The notes under the pieces are model-generated. The model was given only the letters and a program-made list of their open reading frames with translations. It was not told the DNA's origin and made no database searches. A DNA stretch of 64,000 bases from Congeria kusceri (Eukaryota > Mollusca > Bivalvia > Myida > Dreissenidae), in the NCBI GenBank assembly GCA_027627225.1, contig CM051032.1, forward strand, positions 61,727,637 to 61,791,636. The letters are read 5' to 3'. Within the stretch, counting starts at the first letter, position 1, and each line of letters opens with the position of its first letter. Of the stretch, positions 1 through 13,294 are shown piece after piece. A program made the position numbers and the translations under genes.

Positions 1-2935
1 TGCAGAGCATTTATTAAATATTGAGCAACAACATTCCTGTGAACTCAGTATTTTGACCCCTGAAATTTGCAATTTAACCCCTAGAACTTTCAGGCTAGTG
101 GTTGTCTGACTCCTGGTTTTCAAAATCAACTGAAATCCCTGACATTATGTCATCGTCACCTACAGTAACCCAAGTTTTCAGGTGCCTAAATACACTACTG
201 GAGTGTTTGTCTATGTTAGTTTCAAATGTACCATATGCCTTTCTTTTGAACTTGGGGAAATATGAAATATGTTATCATTCTGAATGCCTTCAATGAAAAA
301 TGTTGAGATCTGTGAGACTTTGTTATGTAAAAGGAAATCATATACTGCTGTATAATAATGAATGGAGCATTTTGATAATGCATGATGGCAAGCATTTTTG
401 CCAACTCTATTACTGTGTAATATTCCATTTATTAGAGCTATGAAAAAAAAAATGACTGTAGCATCTGTTGTTGGGTATTTTAACTTAACTAGGCCATTTC
501 TGTTTTGTTTGTGGTTTAAACATGAAATTGATTTAGACAGGAAATTGTTATCGTTTAAAAGAAAAGGCTTAAAATTTCATATGCCTTTGCCAATAACTGG
601 GTTATACAATGCTTATTTGTGTTCGTCCTCATTATTTAATCAGCGGCATTCAATCTTTTATCAATTTATTGATCTGAGATCTTTATGCCCATAAACGTGC
701 ATGAGACCGTATGAGTAAATCAAGGATTCAGTAATTTTTCTGATTCCTTTAGTCAGTCAATGGCAAGTCATTGTAAAGCGTTTGAAATCTGAATTGATAA
801 ACTGTTTTCCTTCATTCTTTTTGCTGTACAATGTACTTTGATGTATTATTTCGTATTAGAAATTCCTAAATACTAGTGTATATCAGTGTATTACATGCAT
901 GTACCATATGTGCTAGACTGCTAGTGGTTGACACTGGCCAATAAGCCAACATTTTATAAAGAAAACTTAGTTTAATGAATGATATAATCTTATATTCTAG
1001 ACACACTTCTGAAGTAGATCTAATGGGTTATCTTCTGGGACATTTTTTTCTTGATATTAATTGAGAAATGGTTTGTTTTAAAAGTATAATATTGAATGAA
1101 AGAGTCCACCGTCATCCATTTTTGGTCGTTATGCATCGTTTTTCCTCGCAACTTTTGGGAATGGAACCAGTACTGGTCAATTGGGAAAATTGGCATAGTT
1201 TTCGGGCAAATTGGGAATTTAATCTTTTTCATCAAAGACTGCAAAATAGGATGTTAAAATAAATTTACTCAAAAACAACTTGTTTTGTTTAATTCCTTTA
1301 CTTGTATTTCTTATTTAAAGGAGGTAAAATGAAAGTTGAATACATGTATATTGTCGATCTTTTGGCGATCTTTTTGGATTTTAATATTGTGTTCAGAGAT
1401 TTGGGAACTTGTTTAACTTCAAATTAGGATAATTTGTAGGTCAATCAGATTCGGAAATGGTACATGCACTGTTTTCAGACACCAAGTTTACATATCTTTT
1501 TATGTAAGCAATAAAATCAAAGGTATCTATATATTTAACGATGAGTGACACACTATGCGTAGATGAACTTTCTGTCTGTGTTAATGACATGGTTGTTCTT
1601 ATCAATTTGTCCCCATTCATGTTTCAAGTTTTCATGTTTCAAGTTGACAGGGTATGACGTCAGGGATACTTGATGTGTCCCCAGCTTAGGTTTTCATTAC
1701 CATTGACATGTTAATGGCAGCCTTGACACAAATTTCTTATCGTAACTTAATGCACACATAATGTTAACATTTCATCATGCATTGGTGATGATGTCACATT
1801 GTGGTTGAAACGATTTGTGATAAAGTTTTCAAACATTTGACTTGCTTTTCAACTTGAGGTCTTTGTAATGAGTGTTCGTACAACCCTCTAGCATGTGTCT
1901 GGAACATCTGCAGTTTAAAATGACTGATTTGAGCAGTTCTTTTCGATGTGAATCTGCTGGCAGCCATAAATACATGTTATATACATGTATGCAGAGTTCT
2001 CGCAATGATTTCAGAACATGGAGTCCAGGACTTCTTTCTCAGAAAATGTTGGCGTCCCAGTAATCGTCGTCAATGCCCCAGAAGTCATCTGTGAAAAAGT
2101 GCATTTATTTCTGAGAACACATTCTTTGTTTTAGGAAAACATTTGCACTTAAGCGGTAATGTTTGCATCCTAGAATCCGATACTGAAATTTATATCGTGA
2201 AAGGGTGTGTGACTGTCCAATATGCAGAATTATACGTTGCAAAGAACTCTATATGTATGAGAGATTTTGTTCCTTCTTTGGAAGGCTTCTATTAAAGGAA
2301 ACATATTCCCAACCACAAAAACTGTACTTTTCCAAATATATAAAAAGAATCCAAATTTTGTTGTGACAATTCCTAAATAATTATTATTAGCAATGTCCAT
2401 TAGGTGAAGCATGTATGCTTTAAAGGAAATTATGATAGTGGAAGATGGCTTTAAAAGATCCCTGCTATACATGAATAAGATAAAGGTATAAGGTAAAAAC
2501 ACCCTGATTAAAAGTAACAGCAGTGTCACAGTGCGATCCATAGGGAAAGATCTAGGCTCTAAGGTACAGGGTGCTGCTAAAAAGGAGCAGGGGGAAATAT
2601 CGGACAAGTTTGTAGACATTTTTTAATAATTTGCTAAATCCAAGGTTTTAATGAGTCTTGTGTTTATGATTTAGGTTTAAAAGCATATTCTATTCATTTG
2701 AAGTTGAACATTTGCAAACATGTGTTGAAAGTTAAAAGATATTCAACATTTCTGTGTTGACCAGCCCAAGATCCATCATCTATTTACATTCGGTAGTATC
2801 AGCTAAAACTGGTTTTCGGATAGTGACTGGGATCAGTGTACTAAATACGACACGGTGAGCATTGGGGTATCAAATTTCACACATGTCATACGTTTACTTT
2901 GTGATAATGGTTTATTAATTTAATATCGAGTGTAT
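1..2935. other. No gene found; AT-rich non-coding DNA
   Basis: Only short chance frames are present. A minus-strand frame of 129 codons (2230-2619) has no recognisable motif. Confidence 0.6.
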
Positions 2936-2938
2936 ATT

Positions 2939-3140
2939 TATACATCGACATGTCCAATCCTGTGTTATCATTCTTACATGTATCCTAACAAGCCGTGCAC
3001 CTTTCAACATGCCGTTCCGCTTGTTTACTATGCATATATTTATACATGGACATGTCCAATCCTGTATTATCATTCCTACATGTATCCTAACAAGCCATGC
3101 ACCTTTCAACATGCCGTTTCGCTCGTTTACTATGCATACA
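2939..3140. repeat. 102-bp tandem duplication
   Basis: Two adjacent copies of about 102 bp, each with GACATGTCCAATCCTGT and CTTTCAACATGCCGTT, differ at few positions. This produces the repetitive open frames on both strands, which are not coding. Confidence 0.85.
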
Positions 3141-4239
3141 TGTATAACAATAACAAAAGGATGATATACATATGGGGTGAGTTGCTCAAAACTTGAACAG
3201 CCAATTAAGCTAACAGCCGTTAAATGTTGGACGAAGATATTTATGTATATTAAACATAACATTATTAAACTATGAGTTCATTCTACGTAATTGTTATGCT
3301 GGATTAATTTTAAATGTACAAATGCTGCCAGATATTTTCAGTATGTAAGGCCATCATTTTTTTATGTTTTGTTTTATGGGAACTTTTGTTTTTAATTGAG
3401 TCGGGGGGGGGGGGAGTAATAAAAATGAAAATAAAATCACTTTTTTACAGCATTCGACAAAAAATAAACATTATAATTTAAAAGAGGAGCATATTTATAT
3501 TTTCAAACTGGAAATATTTTACAGCTAAGGGTAAAAACTATCTTTAAAGACATGCTAATTTAAAAGTTAATTCATTAGTTTGAAACGCTTTAAATAAGTA
3601 TTTGAACAGATACAATGATTACTTCATTCTTTTCCAAACATTTATATGTCGTTATTACTAGTACATGTGCTATGAATAAAATACCAAGTTGGCGGGGAAA
3701 TTATAAATAAAATTCACAATGGTTACTTTTATTTTTATTTGTCTTTGTTGAAAATTAGGGTAGGGATTCCCGTAAAACAAAAGATAAAAAAATGTTGGCC
3801 TAAGGAATATTTAGTAAAAAGATAGTTTTCACATTTTGTTGGCTCCGTCTCTTTTCAAAAACGGTAATTAATATGGTAGCAGATAAACTAGAATTTGTTT
3901 GTTTAATATTTAAATTGCTTCATTTCATATAGTATCGGTATTTGCTTTACAAATTTAATAAACTTTAAACCCAGGTGATTGAAAAGAAAACAAGTGACAC
4001 TTAAGCCTCTTTTGTACATAATATTTTTGTTTTGATGACCTTTTCACATCGATCATTCAACTCTTAGGGAAATATAAAATAAGTTTATTTTCCATTCTGT
4101 ATATAATTTTGTGTACCTGTAGGTAAGTAATAAATCTTAAAATAACAGAGACTTTTATAAAATATGAAGTCATAGACTTTTCTGTTGCAGGTTCAGTCAC
4201 ATGTACATTTAGGTGGAGGCTACCTAGTAAACTAGAACT

Positions 4240-5235
4240 CCGCGAGTTGAATGTGTCACCTGACGGGGCATAACTCAAATACGATAGAGCAATTTTGCCG
4301 AAAACCAAACTTAACCTTCCTTTTATGCCTACTAACACTTCCGTAAAGTTTCATAATGATTGCACAAAAGCTTTTCAAGTTATTGTCTGCACAAGCCTTA
4401 TTTTAACTATTTAAAAAAAAAGGGGCATAACTCAAGTATGATAAGAGCAATTATGCTGAAAACTAAACTTGATCTTCCTTTTATTACTACTAACACTTTA
4501 CTAAAGTTTCATAATATTTACACAAACATTTCTCAAGGTATGGTCTGCACAAGCCTTATTTGAACTATTTAAAAAAAAAGGGGCATAACTTAAGTACGAT
4601 AAGGCGTAATAAAAAAATATGTTTGTTTCAGGTGACATGCCCCAAAAATAGGGTAGGTAGGTCGGGATTTTTATTTATATTTTATATTTTTTATTTTTTT
4701 GGAAAAAATGGTCAATTTGAAGATTCTTAAACTGAATCAATATTCAAAACATATCAGTAATATCCTTAAACATTGTTTATTAGTGGATACTATCAAAACA
4801 AAACACTTATTTATCCAAAACACATTTAATTATTGAAAAAGATAAATAAAACAAAAATCAATCTGACAAACCCAATAAAATGTTCTAGGGTCGGGGCATT
4901 TTTTTAGGGTATGTCGGGTTACCTGAAACAAACATATTTTTTTGTTTACGCCTAAGAGCAATCATGCCGAAAACCGAACTTGGCCTTCCTTTTATGCCGA
5001 CTAACATTTCCCTAAAGTTTCATAATCATTGCACACAAACTTCTCAAGTTAATGTCTGCACAAGGCTTATTTGAACTTTTTTTACAAAAAGAGACATAAC
5101 TCAAGTATGATGAGAGCAATTATGCCGAAAATCGAACTTGACCTTCCTTTTATGCCGACAAACACTTCCATCAAGTTTCATAATGATAGCACAAAAACTG
5201 CCCAAGTTATTGTCTGCACAAACTAGGGGATGCTG
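4240..5235. repeat. Diverged ~158-bp tandem units
   Basis: Four units share GGGGCATAACTCAAGTA, GAGCAATTATGCCGAAAA, a CTTCCTTTTATGCC block and an A-rich end. Units begin near 4264, 4421, 4580 and 5091. The third unit is split by the 350-bp MITE at 4603. The array type resembles a dispersed molluscan repeat family. Confidence 0.75.
4603..4952. mobile_element. PIF/Harbinger-like MITE, TAA target duplication
   Basis: The element is 350 bp with ~35-bp TIRs starting GGCGTAA, both containing AAATATGTTTGTTTCAGGT. It is flanked by TAA on both sides (4600-4602, 4953-4955). Removing it restores the uninterrupted host unit GATAAGAGCAAT. TIR type and 3-bp TWA duplication fit PIF/Harbinger. It has no coding capacity. 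Confidence 0.85.
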
Positions 5236-5837
5236 ACGCCTCCGCCAATGCCACCGCCGCCGCCAAAAGCAACACCTATATGTAGCCTTTTCAGATGACA
5301 CAAACATGTTTATCAAATTATCAACTAAAATTCAGACCTTTTTGGCCTAATGTATAAAAAAAAAAAAAAGAACAACTGTAATCCTATGGACCCTGGTTTG
5401 AATGTGCCAGGTAAATGAACGAGAGGTTAATTACCAGCTCAATCAAGGTTCAGCCCGGGGTTGACAACCCATACAGCTGATAACTGTCACCCTGCTGGAC
5501 ACTTACAGTTGTTGTGTGTCTGTGCTCTAAATTCAACCCAAAATATATGCAATTGTGACTGTTTTCTCATGTTAATTTACAACTGTCTGGTAACTGGTTA
5601 ATTTTGATCCGTTATCGCACAAAACGGGTGCTTCTTGCGTCATTCTTTGACAAAAAAAAAACAGCTATTAAAATCTTTGATTTTCATATTTTAATTTTAT
5701 ATGAAATTGTTGCGTAAGTGTGACTTTGATCTACTTTTGTAAGTGTGACGTTAATGTACTTAAGATTTATTAATAGCAGCCTGGACCATAATTATGCAGT
5801 CATGAAGTTTTAGTGCTTTGTATAGCTATTTACAGTA

Positions 5838-6078
5838 AGCCTAACAAAAAAGTTTCTGTGTTTCGTGCAACTCTACCCTACCTAGTGAAAAAGACCCAAA
5901 AGTTTTTAACAACGATTGTTTTCTGTGAAATCCGTAATTGTCAGATTTGATATAATTTTCTATATTTTTTTACTGAAATGTGTCTAATAAAAAAAAGTTA
6001 AAAAACAATCTCAATGCCAACCCTACCTAACTTTTTTGAGGCCATTTTCGGAAACACATAATTTTTTGGGGGGCCTTA
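5838..6078. mobile_element. Possible diverged MITE with GGCCT-type ends
   Basis: The ends TAAGCCTAACAAAAAAG and the reverse complement of TTTTTTGGGGGGCCTTA are loosely inverted. Both arms also share a GTGTTTC motif and a CTACCTA motif. There is no clear target duplication. Confidence 0.4.
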
Positions 6079-6987
6079 TGAATTACTGATATATTTCATT
6101 GAGTCGTATTCTTAAGATGTCTTGGTCATTTTGATAGTGAATCACAGCTAACAGCCTTTTGGATCATGCCAGTTTTTCTTCCTATGTAAACACAATCATG
6201 TACTTCTCTTCCATGATTCAAATGCAGCATTGATTACCACTCCTTAAAATGTCTGAGGACTCTAGCATCTTCATGAAATCCTACTAACTCTGGTTTTCTA
6301 GCTATAAAGGAAGCTGTACCAAATTGATTTTCTGTCATTTTATGTCTGCTGGATGCTGTCTCAAAATGGTTTACAATTTTAAATGCTATACAAATTTCCA
6401 TGAAGACTTTTTGGCTTTTGTTGTTGACATTTCAAGTTTCATTGTTGAAAATCTGAACCACTTTATTTACAGAAATTGAATCCCTTCAGACATATACCGT
6501 CAGTCCATGAACTTCCTTTAATTAATTTCATTATTTAACAATATTCAACAAAACTTTGTGTGATCTTTCTGTGTTTGATTTTAGCCATTTCTTTACACTT
6601 GAAAAGTGTCCCATTTGAATGGGTATTTTACCTAACTAAACTTTAAATGTCTACTGTTGGCCCTTTTTCGAAACTTTGCATTTGGCATTTGCTGTTAAAC
6701 ATATTAACCAAACCATGCTTTTTTTTAGTTGTTTTTAGCTCATCTATTCGCCGAATAGTTCTAGCTATACTACTCACCCGTTTGTTGGCGTTGGCGTAAT
6801 GCTCTGGTTAAGGTTTGCGTGCAACAAGTCCATATCTCTGTAACTACTACAGATATTCAATTGAGACTTCACACATGTCTTTTGGGTCATTATGTGAGGT
6901 CACTGACCAAGGCCCATAACTCTGACCTGCAATTTAGCAGAATTATGCCCCTTTTTTAGCTCACCTGAGCACAAAGTGCTCATGGTG

Positions 6988-7883
6988 CAGTCTTCGAAAT
7001 TCGCATTTTTAAATTACTAGCCAGTCGGGCTTGTTACCTTACAATTTTAACTAGCCCGAAACAATTTTTACTAGCCCGAACTTATATTAATGAAAAACAC
7101 AAGTTGCAACAACAGTTCATTATATTTATCATTACAAAACTAGTACATTCACATTTCCGACACCAATCACAATACATACTTGTGCCATCAAAAGACAACC
7201 AAGGCCTGCCAGTCCGCCAGTGGTCTTTGAAAGTCCTTTCCCTGGACTTTTCATACTTCTTTTTCGCCTCTTGCTTTTCATTATCTGCTTTTCGTTTCAT
7301 TAAATTAATGGGTTTTCCAGGTCTGGCACCCTCAACATATTTCAGAGATTCCATAACTTGTTGTTGACATTGGAAAACGAAAGCGGACGAGGGGTACCTG
7401 ATTGAAATAGCGATTGGAGCTCAGCATATTTTAATCGATTACTTCATAAAGGTCACAAATCATAACAAAATACGACATTCGTATTTACTCGGCAATTTTC
7501 GCCAGGCATAATGTATACGAAAGATAATTCGTACCTACTCGGACATTTCCGTTTTGCTTATATCGGACAAACTGCTAAGACAATCGTTGCTCTCCGGTAA
7601 GTCGGAATTCAACGATAGGATTCGATTGGATGTGTCACGACTAGGTGCGCGATGATGTTTTCTAATGTAATCCAATCGAAAATACGGTTGTAAACGAACG
7701 CTTTACGGTGTTGTTGACATTTTCTACGTAGATTGAGTATTTATGAGATTATTTGATTTTAATCTCTAATTTCTGGCCATAATATTTTATTCGCCAGGCG
7801 GGCAATAATTACGGATTTTTTCGTTCGCCCGATTTTATTTTTACTCGCATTTGCGAACGGGCGAGTGCGAATTTCGAAGACTG
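6988..7883 (-). mobile_element. TIR DNA transposon, 6-bp target duplication ATGGTG
   Basis: The 18-bp perfect TIRs CAGTCTTCGAAATTCGCA lie at 6988-7005 and, inverted, 7866-7883. The flanks are ATGGTG on each side (6982-6987 and 7884-7889). Excising the element restores GTGCTCATGGTGAGC of the host repeat. It carries a remnant of a zinc-finger protein on the minus strand. The 6-bp duplication is unusual: hAT gives 8 bp. The superfamily is unresolved. Confidence 0.85.
7130..7354 (-). pseudogene. Zinc-finger (TTF/BED-like) N-terminal transposase fragment
   Basis: The open frame on the minus strand starts MESLKYVEGARPGKPINLMK. A basic helix (KRKADNEKQEAKKKYEKSRE) follows, then F-x4-WRTGRPWLSFDG and MYCDWCRKC. 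The pattern W..GRPWL.(Y/F)(D)...M.C..C is typical of the zinc finger at the start of ZNF862/KIAA1586-like, transposon-derived proteins. The rest of the finger and any catalytic domain are missing, either in later exons or deleted. It lies inside the 896-bp TIR element and is taken to be the remains of its transposase or an accessory protein. Confidence 0.55.
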
Positions 7884-9662
7884 ATGGTGAGCTTTTGTGA
7901 TCGCCCGTTGTCCGTCGGGCGTGCGTGCGTGTGTGCGTGCGCCGTCAACTTTTCATTTAAACAACATCTCCTTTTAAACCGCTTGGCAGATTTTCACCAA
8001 ACATCACAAAAATGATCCTTGGGTGGACCTCTTTCAAAGTTGTTAAAATCTTTCCTGTCCGCTGCATATGTAGGTCACCAGAGCTAAAAATAGATTTAAA
8101 AAGTGAAAACTTAAAAAAATCTATGAAACCGCGAGGCTCAGAGCTTTCATATTTGATATGTGACATCCTCTAGTGGTCCTCTACAAAGATTGTTCAAATG
8201 ATGCCCCTGGGGTCAAAACTGGCCACGCCCCGGGGGTCGCATGGTTTATATAGACTTATATAGCAAAATGACTTTAAAAATCTTCTCCTCTGAAACAGCA
8301 AGGTCTAGAGGTTTAATATTTGGTATGTAACATTGTATAGTGGTCCTCTACACAGATTGTTCAAATAATGCCCCTGGGGTCAAAACTGGCCACGCCCCGG
8401 GGGTCACATTGTTTATATAGACTTATATATCAAAATGACTTTAAAAATCTTCTCCTCTGAAACCGCAAGGCCCAGAGGTTTCATACTTGGTATGTAACAT
8501 TGTATAGTGGTCCTCTACAGAGATTGTTCAAATGATGCTCCTGGGGTGAAAACTGGCCACACCCCGGGGGTCACATGGTTTATATAGACTTAAATAGCAA
8601 AATGACTTTTAAAATCTTCATCTTTGAAACCGCAAGGCCCAGAGGTTTCATATTTGGTATGAAACATTGTATAGTGGTCCTCTAAAAAGATTGTTAAAAT
8701 GATGCCCCTGAGGTCAAAACTGGCCACGCCCCGGGGGTCACATTGTTTGTATAAATTTATATACCAAAATGACTTTATAAATCTTCTGCTCTGAAAACTG
8801 CAAGGCCTAGCGGTTTCATATTTGGTATGTAACATTGTATAGTGGTCCTCTACAAAGATTGTTCAAATGATGCCCCTGGGGTCAAAACTTTCCACACCCC
8901 AGTGGTCACATGGTTTATATAGACTTAAATAGCAAAATGACTTTAAAAATCTTCTTCTCTGAAACCGCAAGGCCCAGAGGTTTCATATTTGGTATGTAAC
9001 ATTGTATAGTGGTCCTCTACAAAGATTGTTCAAATGATGCCCCTGGGGTCAAAACTTTTCACACCCCAGGGGTCACATGGTTTATATAGACTTAAATAGC
9101 AAAATGACTTTAAAAATCTTCTTCTCTGAAACTGCAAGGCCCAGAGGTTTCATATTTGGTATGTAACATTGTATAGTGGTCCTCTACAAAGATTGTTCAA
9201 ATGATGCCCCTGGGGTCAAAATTGGCCACACCCTGGGGTCACATGGTTTATATAGACTTTAATAGCAAAATGACTTTTAAAATCTTCTCCTCTGAAACTT
9301 CAAGGCCTAGAGGTTTCATATTTGGTTGGTAACATTTTATAGTGGTCCTCTACAAAGATTGTTGAAATGATGCCCCTGGGTTCAAAATTGGCCACACCCC
9401 GGGGGTCACATGGTTTATATAGACTTAAATCGCAAAATGACTTTAAAAATCTCTTCTGAAACCGCAAGGCCCAGAATTTTCATATTTGGTATGTAACATT
9501 GTATGGTGGTCCTCTACAAAGATTGTTAAAATAATGCCCCTGGGGTAAAAACTGGCAACACCCCGGGGGTCACATGGTTTATAATGACTTAAATAGCAAT
9601 ATGACCTTAAAAATCTCCTCTGAGATCTCAAGGCCTAGAGGTTTCATATTTGGTATGTAACA

Positions 9663-10866
9663 TAAACCGGTTCCAGCCAGTTTAATTAGCAATATCCTAT
9701 ACACGAAAATAATGGGTTTCGTCTGCAGGTTTATTGATTTTTTATTGGTGGCCAGGCCTTTTTCTACTGCTGTCACGGGTCCGACTATCGGACCCGTTCC
9801 CAAAGCCAAATATGCATAATTTTTCCCAATTCTGACCCCAAAATTCCCAATTGTAAAAAAATTGTATTATTTTTTCAAAATGAAAGTGAAAATATGATTT
9901 TTCAATACTTCACAGCCGATTTTTTCACACTGGCTTTACATTTGGATATCCTCTAATTTTATCGTTGACATTGTTTACCAGGGGAGAACAAAATGTGTAA
10001 TAAAATGGGTAACACGATTTGTTTGTCCTCTATCATGATTAAATTTAACATGAATTATGGGCAAATATTTTGTTATTTACACAAGCGTCAGCTAAAGGAA
10101 GGATTTAAATATAAGGAGGTAAAGATTTCTGTTCAAGTTATCACATATTTTCGCGACCTACTTATTGTAGGCACTACATGATGTTTATTAACACATCATT
10201 AAAACTAAATCATGTAGATCCCACAATTTTATTTTTGTGAAGTTGGTCAGATTTGGTGATGCTTTTTTAGAAATATACACATACTTATAGAAAATAAGAC
10301 ATGCATATGATTACAAACTCTTGGCTGCATAGTTTGCTTGGTATTTATCACAATGTAGAGTTACATTAAAATTATTAGTGCTGTTAAATTCTTATTTATT
10401 GTTTTAAAACTGTAAATTTCTTCATTATACTTACGATTTAGCGATACAAATTTTTTCAAATTTTAAAAATTTTACGTAGTGAATTTCCCCAATTTAACCA
10501 TGGTACTTTTTCCCAAAAAGGTCAGAAAAAGGCCTGGTGGCCGATGGTCTAGGTGGGGCCTAAAGTGGGGAAGTCAATTAAAATAGACTAGATAGTTTCA
10601 TTCACAGTTTGCATCTTATTTAATAATGAAACAGTTACGCATTTTGTCTTAATTGTTGGTAATTAATAGAAAGGGCAAACTGTGGTAATTATGAATGGAT
10701 TATAGTGTGTGGATTAGCAAATATGCAGGTAAGAAATAATATGCATTTGACAAATATTTTAATATAATATGCTAAGATTTTTTGTGAACTGCCTCATAAG
10801 TCAAATGTACTTTATAACTACGATTTTAGAGGCTTAAAATCTCGATTTATGACTGAGTATTTACGG
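9663..10866. mobile_element. Insertion splitting the 168-bp array
   Basis: The array stops inside a unit at about 9662 and resumes at about 10867. The insert includes an inverted pair: GGTGGCCAGGCCTTTTTCT near 9745 and its near complement AGAAAAAGGCCTGGTGGCC near 10525. This suggests an ~800-bp TIR element plus flanking material. No clean target duplication is visible. Confidence 0.5.
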
Positions 10867-12626
10867 TAGTGGTCCTCTACAAAGATTGTTAAAATGTTGC
10901 CCCTGGGGTCAAAACTGTGCACACCCCGGGGGTCACATGGTTATAATAGACTTAAATAGCAAAATTACTTTAAAAATCTTCTCCTCTGAAACTGCAAGGC
11001 CCAGAGGGTTCATATTTGGTATGTAACGTTGTATAGTGGTCCTCTACAAAGATTGTTCAAATGATGCCACTGGGGTCAAACTGGGCTACCCCGGGGGTCA
11101 CATGGTTTATAAAGACTTAAATAGCAAAATGACTTTTAAAATCTTCTCCTCTGAAACCGTAAGGCCCGGAGGTTTCATATTTGGTATGTAACATTGTATG
11201 GTGGTCCTCTACAAAGATTGTTCAAATGATGCCCCTGGGGTCAAAACTGGGCACACCCCGGGGGTCACATGGTTTATATAGACTTACAAGTTAAATAGCA
11301 AAATGACTTTAAAAATCTTCTCCTCTGAAACTGCTAGGCCCAGAGGTTTTTTATTTGGTATGTGACATTGTATACTTGTCCTCTACAAAGATTGTTCAAA
11401 TGATGTTTCAGAGGTCAAAACTGGCCCTGCCCTGGGGGTCACACTGTTTATATAGACTTAAATAGCAAAATGACTTTAAAATCTCCTCTGAAACCAGAGT
11501 GTTTCATATTTGATACGTAACATTGTATAGTAGTCCTCAACAAAGATTGTTCAAAGTATGCCTCTGGGGTAAAAAGTGGCCATGACCCGGGTGTCACATA
11601 TTTTATATAGACTTATATGGCAAGTGGGCCTTAAAAATCTTCCTTTTTGAAACTGTAAGGCCCAACGGTTTTATATTTTGCGTGAAACATTGTGGAGAGG
11701 TCCTCTGCAAAGATTGTTCCAATGATGCCCCTGGAGGTCACATGGTTTATATACATTTAAATAGCAAAATGACTTTAATATAGACTAAAAAACTTCTGAA
11801 CCTGCAAGGCCCAGATTTTTATGCTCAGGTAAGGGGTTTAGTGCCATTTTGTCCTCTTGTTATTAGCCATTATGATGCCTTAAACTCAGGTGAGCGACCT
11901 AGGGCCATCATGGCCCTCTTGTTTGTAGCGATAAAGGCCCATAACTCTGACTAAGCGGTTGTATAGGGGAGGGCGTGTCCTGAGGCAGCTCTTGTTAACC
12001 TTTTTGTCATAACTTTGCTTTTGTTTTAGCATTATTTTACCAAACTTTTGTTAGTGGCTTTTAAGCTATTTTAACAGACTTTGAATTTTCTCTTCAGGTT
12101 TCAAATGCATGACTGTGTTGTTAACAAGTGTGAATAAACAACAACACTATTTAATGAATAATTTCCTGGGACATATTAGTACGTATACACTCATACACTA
12201 CATTACAAATGTGTGAACATTGTTAATAAATGTGTGGTAGGGAGGCGTACATTTATTGCATACAGCGACACATGAAGTGTCAATAATGATGGTATGTGTC
12301 TGACGCTTATTGCTTATGTCAAATAACTTCAGCAAACCGTTGTGTATATCCTCATGTTAAAATTATTGCCTGCAATAATAATATCTCAGGGATATATCAC
12401 ATTTTACAACAAAACACCACACAAAATATTTAGAATTAAGGACTTGTTATTTGACTTAAAAATGTGCCTGAAAACACTTTTTCATGACTTGCCTGAACTA
12501 TATTTTTTAAACAACTTATTTGTAAACTAGGTCAAGGTCAAAGTAAACAAAACCACTTCAGGACAGTGTTTCATTAGTTGAAGTGACAGGTAATTTGAAA
12601 GCTTCATAGCATTGATTTCAACAACT

Positions 12627-12964
12627 GGCCCCATGTTCACAAAGGATCAATTTCAGGATCAGGATCAGTCTTAGCTGATCTTGATTTTGAAGCTCAACTG
12701 AGCGGAATGTCAAACATATTTTATTTTCGGAATAACTTTTCTTCTTGATAAAATCACATAATTATTTGTATTTCTTTTATTGAATTCTTCACATCAGACA
12801 GCAAATGTATGTTTAAAATAGTTTTTATAGTATATATTTGACCAAAAATTAAAATTGATCCTGATTTTATTGAACATCATTTTTGAGCCTGATCCTGAAA
12901 TATCTGGCTCAAGTTCATCTTGAACCTGAAAATCAGCCTCAACTTGTTTTGTGAACACGGGACC
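12627..12964. mobile_element. MITE with GGCCCCATGTTCACAAA ends
   Basis: The 338-bp element has TIRs GGCCCCATGTTCACAAA and GGTCCCGTGTTCACAAA (2 differences). Internal GATCCTGA motifs are repeated in both orientations. It is non-coding. Confidence 0.7.
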
Positions 12965-13294
12965 TGAAGTGCCTGTCAGAAGGTCAAGTATTCACTCCCA
13001 GTAAAGAAGAAACAGAAATCTGTGACCTTGACAGCATGTACTTATTTTAAACGTTGCCAATTCACACTTCGCAATTTCTGAATGACAGTTGGCGGTATGT
13101 AGCCTCTTGTATGTTCACATGGAAAAGAGGTGTAGGCATTCAAGAACAAACTGGATTATGGAATAATTTGGGTTTTAAACTCCAAACAGAGAGTACATGT
13201 TGCAAAACAGTCTTGTATAAGATTACTTTTCACATATGAAAATGTTATCCTATAAAGGGTGTTTACATAAATTCATTCCCTGCACCTCGAAAGT

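Larger units (their letters stand above)
6957..11922. repeat. Inner TTAGCTCACCTGAGC-type repeat array
   Basis: The array begins TTAGCTCACCTGAGC...CATGGTGAGC and ends CAGGTGAGCGACCTAGG...GGCCCTCTTG, the borders of a repeat family common in bivalves. Between them are ~168-bp tandem units, each with GTGGTCCTCTACAAAG and GCCCCTGGGGTCAAAACT: nine at 8174-9662 and six at 10868-11822. Two other elements interrupt it (6988-7883 and about 9663-10866). Confidence 0.8.
6738..11994. repeat. Outer TTAGCTCATCTATTCG-type repeat, interrupted
   Basis: The left part (6738-6956) starts TTTTAGCTCATCTATTCGCC and reads into a GCCCATAACTCTGACC unit. The right part (11930-11994) resumes with GCCCATAACTCTGACT and ends CAGCTCTTGTT. 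The 5-kb array between them therefore inserted into this older repeat. Confidence 0.6.

Noticed and set aside
2230..2619. 129-codon minus-strand frame with hydrophobic stretches
   Set aside because: No motif and composition typical of translated AT-rich DNA.
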